Shown here piece after piece: positions 16,936 to 24,587 of a stretch of 64,000 nt of DNA. The stretch comes from Zooshikella sp050749885. Lineage in GTDB: Bacteria > Pseudomonadota > Gammaproteobacteria > Pseudomonadales > Zooshikellaceae. A program made the translations under genes and the position numbers. The notes below the pieces were generated by a model. It did not search any database and was not told the origin of the DNA. It was given only the letters and a program-made list of their open reading frames with translations. Within the stretch, counting starts at the first letter, position 1. Every line of letters begins with the position of its first letter. The stretch covers positions 1 to 64,000 of the forward strand of contig NZ_JBOIUB010000005.1 in the NCBI RefSeq assembly GCF_050749885.1, in the 5' to 3' direction.

Positions 16936-16941
16936 CCTACA

Positions 16942-17925
16942 ATGCAGACGATTGTACTCTTACCCTTGATCGCCTTTAGCGCGATATTGTTAGCCCATAT
17001 CCCACAAGTCAGTGCATTAGGCTTAAGTCCTTTACCACTGGCCATCATTCTTGGGATTCTGCTAGGCCACTTAAGCTCACATGACTCATCACCCAAAGCA
17101 GCATTGTTTTTATCTTTTTACCAAAAAAAATTATTAAAACTTGGCATTGTACTGTTTGGATTTAGCTTAAGTATTCAGCAGATCGTCGCTGTTGGCTGGC
17201 AAGCCATATTTTTAGACATAATGATTATTATCAGTATCTTTAGCCTAGGTGCGTTTATCGGTATTCGGGTTCTAAAACTACCCAGAGACGTTGCAATTCT
17301 TACTTCAGTTGGCAGTGCAATTTGTGGTGCTGCAGCTATTCTAGCCACAGAAGCAACACTCAAAGCCAGACAACAACATGTCACCACCGCAATAGCTACT
17401 GTCATTCTCTTTGGTACACTGGCGATGATGAGTTATCCCATCATTTACCAGTATGTTGGTTTTAATGAACAAACATTTGGTATTTATATTGGCAGTACAG
17501 TTCATGAAGTTGCTCAGGCCGTAGCGGCTGGCCAATCGATTAGTGCAAATACTATGCAAACGGCCGTTGTCGTTAAACTTATTCGTGTGATGTTGCTAGC
17601 ACCTTTTATTTTGGTTTTAAGTACAATATTAAGTCGAATCAATAAATCAACTCATGAAACTTCAACAACAATAACGATTCCATGGTTTGTTTTTGGGTTC
17701 ATTATAGCCGCTGGTATTAATTCTTATGCAGAATTACCAACAATAATAACTCACACATTCACCTTTGCCAGTCAGCTTCTATTAAGTATTGCTATGGCTG
17801 CTTTAGGTTTTCAAACTAATTATAAAGCGATTAAATCTATAGGCATTAAACCTATTCTTCTTGCTTCAATTTTATTTATATTGCTACTATTCGGAGGATT
17901 CTATTTAAACCAATGGTTAGTATAG
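16942..17925 (+). CDS. YeiH/UPF0324 family putative sulfate exporter
   Basis: This 327-residue membrane protein has about ten hydrophobic helices. Family-typical segments include LSPLPLAIILGILLGH near the N-terminus, a central GSAICGAAAILATEA, the VHEVAQAVAAG motif around residue 190 and a C-terminal LLSIAMAALGFQTNYK. The family (PF03601) is annotated as putative sulfate exporters; direct evidence is thin. The ATG at 16942 has AGAGG upstream; a GTG at 16933 overlaps that site. It is divergent from its likely LysR regulator. A hairpin over the ribosome binding site suggests extra control. Confidence 0.85.
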   Translation: MQTIVLLPLIAFSAILLAHIPQVSALGLSPLPLAIILGILLGHLSSHDSSPKAALFLSFYQKKLLKLGIVLFGFSLSIQQIVAVGWQAIFLDIMIIISIFSLGAFIGIRVLKLPRDVAILTSVGSAICGAAAILATEATLKARQQHVTTAIATVILFGTLAMMSYPIIYQYVGFNEQTFGIYIGSTVHEVAQAVAAGQSISANTMQTAVVVKLIRVMLLAPFILVLSTILSRINKSTHETSTTITIPWFVFGFIIAAGINSYAELPTIITHTFTFASQLLLSIAMAALGFQTNYKAIKSIGIKPILLASILFILLLFGGFYLNQWLV

Positions 17926-17942
17926 AAAGTGGAGGGATTAAA

Positions 17943-19694
17943 TTAATTCACAACCTGTAGTACTAATAGAATAAACAAAATAGTGGATAATGCTTTCCAG
18001 AATAGAACAGGGTTGCGTTCGACTAAAGGTTGATCTTGGTATTGTGATATCAGTGATTGATTTGGTGTACACAAGTCAAAATAAAATGCAGAAAAAGATT
18101 GATAACGTTTATTTGGATAAGGCGATAAGGCTTTTTTTAATACTAAATCAAACCAAAGGGGAATATCAGGTCTTTTCTCTCTTATGGAGTGGTAATGCCA
18201 AGACTGGTAACTTTTTGGTATATGGTAAGATGATTTAACCACATTAAATGGCAGTTCCCCTGCCAGCATTTCATAAATAATCGTCGCTAAGGAAAATAGA
18301 TCTGTCAGATGACTACATTGGCATTCTAACAAATACTCTGGTGCAATATAATCCGTAGAGCCCAACGGAAATTGTTCAGTTCTCAGCAACGTTTGGTTGT
18401 TTATTTCTGCTAATCCTTGTACGCCTACAGCCCCTAAATCTATTATTTTTATTTCGCCATTTTTTTCAAGCATAATATTGTCTGGTTTTAAGTCTCTGTG
18501 AACCATACATAATCGCTGTAAGGCCCGTAAAGGCTTAATAAGTCGATTGACTAACAGTCTCACTTGTTCAAGTGAAGGCTTTGGATTATCGTACATCCAC
18601 TGTCGTAATGTTTGTCCTTCCACATACTCATAGAGCACGTATTGAAAACAGCTGTTTTCAGGGCAAGGTAAACCTTTAATTAAATTTGGATGGTTTATAC
18701 GTTGAGCAACCCACTGTTCACAAGCAAAATGTTCAAGATAATGTACGTCTTCAGAAAAATGAGGCGATGGTGCTTTTAAAATACATTTTTGTTTGCCTGT
18801 AATTGACTCAACTAAATATAAATGACTGCGTGAACTGCTATGAATAACGTCTTGAATCTCATAACCGTCAATTTTCATACCTGACTTCATTATGGGAGGA
18901 ATGACTTGCTGCTGTAGTCTAAATTGTGTTTCATTAAAATCCGCGACTGGAAGTTGATCAACGTGTAATAATAAGCAACTTATGTTATCACTACTTCCCT
19001 GTTCTAACGCTAATTGCACAATATTTTTTGCTTGTATTTCTAAATTATCTTCAGTTTTATTTAAACATTGTATTAATAGCTGATCACTGACCACATCATG
19101 TACACCATCTGTGGTGAGTACAAAAATGTCTCCTTGTTGTACATCAATCTGTTGATAATCAACCTCTATATGCAACGCAGCCCCCAAAGCCTTGTTAAGA
19201 TAACGCTGCTTACCTTGTGATAAACGATGATCATTAGTCAACTGTTCTACACGCTTATGACGAAAAAGATATAACCGAGAGTCACCGATATGAAATAAAT
19301 AAGCCGTCGTTGATTTAATAATAACCGCTGAAAACGTGGTTAAAAAGCTATCTTTAATGGGCTGCTGTTGACTATGCTGATATAACCAATAGTTTAACGC
19401 TGACAGTACTTTAACGGCTGCCGTTTTTACTGACCAGCTATCGGGCGTACAATAGTAATCTTCAATAAACTGAGTCACGGCTAATTGACTTGCTAGCTGA
19501 GCATTATCACTACAACTAACGCCATCAGCAATACAGCCTACAATCCCTTTATAATGTCGTGAACTATTGTCCGGGGTTAACGCTGCAAAAGCATCCTCAT
19601 TTTGAACTTTGTTTCCAGCACAGCTATAACCACCAACATTAACAACCAGCGATGCACTTGGTTCAAGCAACGTTAATGAACTCAACAGACCCAT
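17943..19694 (-). CDS. PP2C phosphatase / Ser-Thr protein kinase fusion, membrane-tethered
   Basis: This 583-residue protein joins two opposing domains. Residues about 17-250 form a PP2C phosphatase with metal-binding signatures ADGVS, HIGDSRLY, TTDGVHD and DNISC. Residues about 272-545 form a Hanks-type kinase with catalytic loop HRDLKPDN, IDLG in place of DFG, and GSTDYIAPE. The glycine-rich loop is degenerate (VIHSSSRSHLYLVE), although the lysine (CILKAP) remains. A single C-terminal span (LFWKALSTILFILLVLQVV) should tether it to the inner membrane. Its start overlaps the end of the transporter gene by 32 bp, implying coupled translation. The same gene sits between nasA and nirB in Pseudomonas, so it likely tunes nitrate uptake or reduction; targets are unknown. 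Confidence 0.85.
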   Translation of the reverse strand: MGLLSSLTLLEPSASLVVNVGGYSCAGNKVQNEDAFAALTPDNSSRHYKGIVGCIADGVSCSDNAQLASQLAVTQFIEDYYCTPDSWSVKTAAVKVLSALNYWLYQHSQQQPIKDSFLTTFSAVIIKSTTAYLFHIGDSRLYLFRHKRVEQLTNDHRLSQGKQRYLNKALGAALHIEVDYQQIDVQQGDIFVLTTDGVHDVVSDQLLIQCLNKTEDNLEIQAKNIVQLALEQGSSDNISCLLLHVDQLPVADFNETQFRLQQQVIPPIMKSGMKIDGYEIQDVIHSSSRSHLYLVESITGKQKCILKAPSPHFSEDVHYLEHFACEQWVAQRINHPNLIKGLPCPENSCFQYVLYEYVEGQTLRQWMYDNPKPSLEQVRLLVNRLIKPLRALQRLCMVHRDLKPDNIMLEKNGEIKIIDLGAVGVQGLAEINNQTLLRTEQFPLGSTDYIAPEYLLECQCSHLTDLFSLATIIYEMLAGELPFNVVKSSYHIPKSYQSWHYHSIREKRPDIPLWFDLVLKKALSPYPNKRYQSFSAFYFDLCTPNQSLISQYQDQPLVERNPVLFWKALSTILFILLVLQVVN

Positions 19695-21132
19695 CCTCGT
19701 GTATTTCTGTTATTTGACCTGAAGGCTCATCCATCCATAGTAAAATAATAAACCCAACAAGGGCTGTACCCGAAATTACCATAAAAAATGTAGCATAATC
19801 GACAAAGGATAAGATCGTTAAATAGGTAACGGCACCAATATTACCATAAGCACCTGTCATTCCTGCTATTTGCCCTGTTAATCTTCGTTTAATCAAAGGG
19901 ACTACTGCAAAAACAGCCCCTTCCCCTGACTGAACAAAAAACGAACAGGCCATTGCAGCAACAACTGCTAGCCATACCGGCCAGTGACTATTCACCATAC
20001 CCATTAAAAAATAACCTACCACCAAACCAGCTGTCAGCATTAATAGTACTGGCTTTCGCCCAAATCGATCACTTAACCATCCTCCACCAGGTCGAGACAT
20101 TAAATTCATAAATGCATAAGCTGATGCTAGCATACCCGCAATGACTGGGGTTAATTGAAAGGTTTCAGCAAAAAAGAGCGGTAACATGGAAATTACGGCT
20201 AATTCAGAACCAAATGTTGCAAAATAAAGTATATTTAAAATAGCAACTTGCTTGAACTTATATTGATGTAACGTGGATACGGGCTGAGATAAAACTGTTT
20301 TATTAACTTTCCATGCTTTATGACAATCTAGAAAACATAGAATAACAAGAAAAGCATATAAACTAAGCGTGAACTCAACTGATAACATTTTCGCCGCTGC
20401 AGGTGAAAGCTTCCAAACCAACAGTGCCAATGCAGCATACAAAGGAACTTTCATCACCATCAATAAAACCAGATCACCTTTACTGGTTACTTCTATTGAC
20501 CCCAAGTGTTTAGGTTTAAAATAAGTAGAACCTTTAGGGGTATCTGCAACCTGACGATAGAACATGATAGCAAACCCTAAGCTTAATACGCCAGTTAACC
20601 CTACAGCATAACGCCATCCATCATCACCACCAAACATCAATGCGATGGTCGGTAGTGTAAAAGCAGCGGCGGCAGAGCCAAAATTACCCCATCCTCCATA
20701 AATACCTTCTGCCATCCCCAACTCATTATATGGAAACCATTCACTAATTAACCGAATACCGATGACAAAACCAGCACCAATAAACCCTATCAAAAAACGC
20801 GCTATCGCCGCTTGTGTAAAACTGTCTGCAACCGCAAAAAGAAAGCAAGGCAACGAACAAAATACCAATAAATAGGTATACACTAAGCGTGGACCATAGC
20901 GATCAGTCAACATACCAACCACAATTCTCGCAGGAATGGTGAGTGCAACATTAATAATGAGCAGTGTTTTGATTTCTGCAGCAGACATCTCAAGGCTATC
21001 AGCAATGGCCATTAATAATGGTGCATGGTTAAACCAAACTACAAACGTAATAAAAAATGCAACCCAGCTTAAGTGAAGTATTTTCATTTTACCGGAAAAA
21101 GAAAATAGCTGGAAACGATCTAGAGAAGACAT
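19663..21132 (-). CDS. nasA: Nitrate/nitrite MFS transporter (NarK/NasA type)
   Basis: This 489-residue major facilitator protein has about twelve helices. Nitrate-porter features include VVWFNHAPLL in helix 1, the RIVVGMLTDRYGPR loop, the nitrate signature region GGWGNFGSAAAAFTLP in the first half, and TGAYGNIGAVTYLTI in the second. An insertion of about 60 residues between helices 6 and 7 is more than usual. The start is ATG 21132, with AAGG upstream. It follows nirD by 118 bp in the leftward nitrate assimilation run and overlaps the kinase-phosphatase gene by 32 bp. It imports nitrate for the reductases encoded next to it. Confidence 0.9.
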   Translation of the reverse strand: MSSLDRFQLFSFSGKMKILHLSWVAFFITFVVWFNHAPLLMAIADSLEMSAAEIKTLLIINVALTIPARIVVGMLTDRYGPRLVYTYLLVFCSLPCFLFAVADSFTQAAIARFLIGFIGAGFVIGIRLISEWFPYNELGMAEGIYGGWGNFGSAAAAFTLPTIALMFGGDDGWRYAVGLTGVLSLGFAIMFYRQVADTPKGSTYFKPKHLGSIEVTSKGDLVLLMVMKVPLYAALALLVWKLSPAAAKMLSVEFTLSLYAFLVILCFLDCHKAWKVNKTVLSQPVSTLHQYKFKQVAILNILYFATFGSELAVISMLPLFFAETFQLTPVIAGMLASAYAFMNLMSRPGGGWLSDRFGRKPVLLMLTAGLVVGYFLMGMVNSHWPVWLAVVAAMACSFFVQSGEGAVFAVVPLIKRRLTGQIAGMTGAYGNIGAVTYLTILSFVDYATFFMVISGTALVGFIILLWMDEPSGQITEIHEDGSVEFINVA

Positions 21133-21250
21133 AGTAGTACCTTGACTTTATTTGCAATAAATAGTCATAGTGATCCTGACGTTTAACGTGGAGCTATTTG
21201 GCCTTATTTATTATTGTTATCCGACCTAAAAATAAATAGTAGAGAGTAGC

Positions 21251-21649
21251 TCAAATAGAATCATTGATCTTAACAAGATCATCAAAAACCCTAACATTAT
21301 ATATTTTCAAGCAAACGTCTGGATTTTCTATACACTCACCAGTGGTTAAATTAAAATGCTGTTTAAACAGCGGTGATGCAACGACCAATTGTTCATCAAT
21401 AGAGCCAATAATACCACGAGAAATCACATTGGCTTTACCGATAGGGTCATAATTTGATACTGCATAAACTTTATTTATTCTGCTAATATAAAATAGAGCA
21501 ATTTGCTGATTTTGGTAGAACACACAAATGCCGGAATCTTGAGGAATATCATTTAAGTCACATAAATAATCCCACTTTTGTTGCCTATCATCTAACAATA
21601 GGCTAGCCATATTATCGCCTACTAAATTCGTTGTTGGTACTATGCTCAT
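21251..21649 (-). CDS. nirD: Assimilatory nitrite reductase small subunit
   Basis: This 132-residue protein has the NirD Rieske-like fold without iron-sulfur ligands. Recognisable parts are WDYLCDLNDIPQDSGICV, ISRGIIGS, VASPLFKQHFNLTTGECI and a final VRVFDDLVKI strand. It partners NirB in NADH-dependent reduction of nitrite to ammonium in the cytoplasm. It begins 12 bp after the nirB stop, with TAAGG in the gap; a start at the internal ATG (21610) would give a more usual length of about 119. It lies in the leftward nir-nas transcript. Confidence 0.9.
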   Translation of the reverse strand: MSIVPTTNLVGDNMASLLLDDRQQKWDYLCDLNDIPQDSGICVFYQNQQIALFYISRINKVYAVSNYDPIGKANVISRGIIGSIDEQLVVASPLFKQHFNLTTGECIENPDVCLKIYNVRVFDDLVKINDSI

Positions 21650-21661
21650 TATTTCTTAACC

Positions 21662-24169
21662 TTAATACTCTATAGCCCTGGGTTTTATTTGTCCTCTTTC
21701 TGTTGAATAAATTAAATTTGCGTCGGGCTGATCTGAATTAATAAAATGTTTAAAACGTTTTAGTTTTTCTGAATTTTCTAAAGTAGTACGCCATTCACAC
21801 TGGTATTTGGCAATACTATCAACCATTTCTTGTTCTAAAACATCACAAATACCTAGCTTGTCTTCAATCACAATACTACGTAAATAATCAATACCACCTT
21901 CCATATTTTCCAGCCATACAGAAGTACGTTGCAAACGATCTGCCGTACGAATATAAAACATTAAAATTCGATCAATATAACAAATTAACGTTTGGTTATC
22001 TAAATTCTTCGTAAATAAGGTTGCGTGACGTGGCCGCATTCCACCATTACCACCGATATACAAATTCCATCCATTTTCAGTAGCAATCACACCAATATCT
22101 TTTGACTGCGCTTCCGCACACTCTCGAGTACAACCGGATACTGCCATTTTTATTTTATGAGGCGAACGTAGCCCTTTATAGCGTTCCTCAATGGCAATAG
22201 CCATACTGGTACTGTCTTGCACACCATAACGACACCAGTTGGTACCGACACAAGATTTTACTGTTCGCATAGCCTTACCATAGGCATGCCCTGTTTCAAA
22301 CCCTGCATCAATGAGTTGTTTCCATATTGCAGGTAATTGATGTAACGCAGCACCGAACAAATCAATTCGCTGACCACCCGTAATTTTAGTGTACAGATTA
22401 AACTGTTTAGCCACGTTACCAATGGCTATTAATTTATCCGGTGTTATTTCGCCACCTGGTATACGAGGCACAACGGAATAACTACCATTTTTTTGTAAAT
22501 TAGCAAGAAAAGCATCATTGGTGTCTTGAAGACCGACATGCTCTTTTTTCAAAATATATTCATTCCAATAAGAAGAAAGTATTGAGGCAACGGTTGGCTT
22601 ACATATATCACAGCCTAGACCTTTACCATATTGGGTGAGAAGACAATTGAATGTTTTAATTTTTTGAATACGAATAATATCAACTAATTCTTGTCTGGTA
22701 TAACTGAAATGCTCACATAAGTGATTATTAACCGTGATTCCCTGTTTAGCTAATTCACTATCCATCACTTGTTTGACTAACGCGGAGCAACCACCGCAAC
22801 CAGTAGAGGCAGATGTACTTGATTTAATCGCTGCCATATCACAGCAACCCTGCAGCACTGCTTGTTGGATATCCCCTTTAGATACACTATAACAAGTACA
22901 TAATTGAGCACTTTCAGGTAAAGCATCCACCCCTAATACCGGAGTAGAACTTACATCATGGGAAGGAATCAGTAGCTGTTCTGGAGATTGCGGTAAATCA
23001 ATGCCATTAAGATATAACTGCAGCAAATTACTATAATCTTCTGTATCACCCACGAGGATAGCGCCCAATAGTTTCTTCCCACTGCTGGAAACCACCAACC
23101 GTTTATACACTTGCTCAGTTTCATCACAAAAACTATAGCATTGTGCACCTGTCGTATATCCATGTGCATCACCAATACTACCCACTTCTACGCCTAATAG
23201 TTTGAGCTTAGTGCTCATATCAGCACCTAAAAATTGCTCATTACCTCCAGTAATATGAGATACCACAACTCTAGCCATTTGATAGCCTGGGGCCACTAAA
23301 CCAAATATTTTTTTATTCCATAATGCACACTCACCTATGGCGTAAATATTGGGGTCACTGGTTTGGCATACGTTATTAATAGCAATGCCGCCTCGCTCTC
23401 CTACTTCAAGCGCACAATGCCGCGCTAGCTCATCAAAAGGCCGAATACCTGCAGAAAAAACAATCATATCTGTTTCTAAATGACTACCGTCAGTAAACGT
23501 CATTCGATAACGCGCATTTTCTCCTGTTGAGATGACGTTAGTGCTTTTATCCGTATGGATAGACACGCCGAGTGCTTCTATTTTTCGTTTCAGTAAAGCA
23601 CCACCATTTTCATCAAGCTGAATGGCCATTAATTGTGGAGCAAACTCCACCACATGCGTTTTCAATCCCAACTGTTTCAAAGCATTCGCAGCTTCTAAGC
23701 CCAATAAACCACCACCGATCACCACACCAATTTTACTCGACTCAGCCGAAACTTTAATACGCTCTAAATCTTCTATGGTTCGATAAACTAAACAATGAGG
23801 TTGATCATTACCCTTTATGGGTGGAACAAAGGGGTAAGAGCCTGTGGCCAATATAAGCTTATCATATTCTTTACATAAACCACTGTTTGTATATACTTGT
23901 TTTTTACTTCTATCTATCGCAACAACTTTTTCATTTAAAATAAAATCAACGTTGTTTTCTTTATAATAATTTTCATCAGTTAACATAAGCTTTTTAACCG
24001 AGGTTCCAGAAAAAAAGCTGCTTAATTGCACTCTGTCGTAGGCTAGTCTTGGTTCATTGGAAATCGTTGTCATAGTAAACTGACTTGCATCTGGCTGAGC
24101 AAGCATTTGCCTAATAAACTCATGCCCTACCATGCCATTACCAATAATTACAATTTTTTGCATATTCAT
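21662..24169 (-). CDS. nirB: Assimilatory NAD(P)H nitrite reductase large subunit
   Basis: This 835-residue multidomain enzyme is counted from the ATG at 24169; ten more codons are open upstream. In order it has an FAD-binding fold (IVIIGNGMVGHEF), an NAD(P)-binding fold (VIGGGLLGLEAANAL near residue 150), BFD-type [2Fe-2S] modules with CTCYS and CGGCS, then a second Cys-rich stretch with GCDIC. The C-terminal sulfite/nitrite reductase half carries the siroheme-[4Fe-4S] cysteines CVGTNWC and SGCTREC. It reduces nitrite to ammonium with six electrons. It heads the leftward nirB-nirD-nasA-kinase run, from a sigma-54-type promoter at 24259-24274. Confidence 0.95.
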   Translation of the reverse strand: MNMQKIVIIGNGMVGHEFIRQMLAQPDASQFTMTTISNEPRLAYDRVQLSSFFSGTSVKKLMLTDENYYKENNVDFILNEKVVAIDRSKKQVYTNSGLCKEYDKLILATGSYPFVPPIKGNDQPHCLVYRTIEDLERIKVSAESSKIGVVIGGGLLGLEAANALKQLGLKTHVVEFAPQLMAIQLDENGGALLKRKIEALGVSIHTDKSTNVISTGENARYRMTFTDGSHLETDMIVFSAGIRPFDELARHCALEVGERGGIAINNVCQTSDPNIYAIGECALWNKKIFGLVAPGYQMARVVVSHITGGNEQFLGADMSTKLKLLGVEVGSIGDAHGYTTGAQCYSFCDETEQVYKRLVVSSSGKKLLGAILVGDTEDYSNLLQLYLNGIDLPQSPEQLLIPSHDVSSTPVLGVDALPESAQLCTCYSVSKGDIQQAVLQGCCDMAAIKSSTSASTGCGGCSALVKQVMDSELAKQGITVNNHLCEHFSYTRQELVDIIRIQKIKTFNCLLTQYGKGLGCDICKPTVASILSSYWNEYILKKEHVGLQDTNDAFLANLQKNGSYSVVPRIPGGEITPDKLIAIGNVAKQFNLYTKITGGQRIDLFGAALHQLPAIWKQLIDAGFETGHAYGKAMRTVKSCVGTNWCRYGVQDSTSMAIAIEERYKGLRSPHKIKMAVSGCTRECAEAQSKDIGVIATENGWNLYIGGNGGMRPRHATLFTKNLDNQTLICYIDRILMFYIRTADRLQRTSVWLENMEGGIDYLRSIVIEDKLGICDVLEQEMVDSIAKYQCEWRTTLENSEKLKRFKHFINSDQPDANLIYSTERGQIKPRAIEY

Positions 24170-24258
24170 TTTCTTCACCCGCTCGCCAAAAAAGTTCAAT
24201 ACATCGAGCGACTTATTTTAAATGTGTCAGCCACTGTATCGCTTATTAGTTGTAGTTG

Positions 24259-24274
24259 AGCAAAGTTAATGCCA
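24259..24274 (-). promoter_or_regulatory. Sigma-54-type promoter of nirB
   Basis: On the minus strand TGGCATTAACTTTGCT has the -24 GG and -12 GC separated by exactly ten bases, and TTTGCT matches TTGCW. It would start transcription near 24248, about 80 bases before nirB. Confidence 0.7.
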
Positions 24275-24372
24275 GTATATTTAGTATGAGTTAGATTCAT
24301 TACAACCCACAGAATACCTGATTATGTTATTTATCAGCATTTAGTGAATAAACATTATCCAACGATTCATTT

Positions 24373-24389
24373 ATCACCAAAGTAGTGCA
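24373..24389. promoter_or_regulatory. NtrC-like enhancer site
   Basis: ATCACCAAAGTAGTGCA agrees with the glnA-type NtrC site TGCACCAAAATGGTGCA at 13 of 17 positions. It lies about 125 bp upstream of the nirB start point and about 150 bp upstream of the reductase start point, suitable for activating both. Confidence 0.6.
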
Positions 24390-24510
24390 TTGTGCGCTAA
24401 GACTAAGCATAAAATTCAGCCAACAATATAAGAAAAGCTACAAGGTCATGAAATGATAAAACCTCTTGGCATGAATGTATATGCGGTAAAGAGTACTCAT
24501 AAGTTAAACC

Positions 24511-24526
24511 TGGATTATTACTTGCT
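24511..24526 (+). promoter_or_regulatory. Possible sigma-54 promoter of nitrate reductase gene
   Basis: TGGATTATTACTTGCT keeps the GG and GC dinucleotides ten bases apart and the TTGCT box, but lacks the CA after GG. The start point would be near 24537, 50 bases before the GTG start. Confidence 0.5.
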
Positions 24527-24587
24527 TAGAAAATATTAAATATCTTACGCAGTGAAAGATATATTTTAATTTAAGTGGATATATATT

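Larger units (their letters stand above)
24170..24587. other. Divergent nirB / nitrate reductase control region
   Basis: This 418-bp gap separates the divergent nirB and nitrate reductase genes. It holds one sigma-54-type promoter on each strand (24259-24274 and 24511-24526) and an NtrC-like site between them (24373-24389). No reading frame with coding character was found. Confidence 0.6.

Noticed and set aside
24474..24491. Second sigma-54-like element TTGGCATG...TATATGC on the plus strand
   Set aside because: GG and GC are thirteen bases apart rather than ten.
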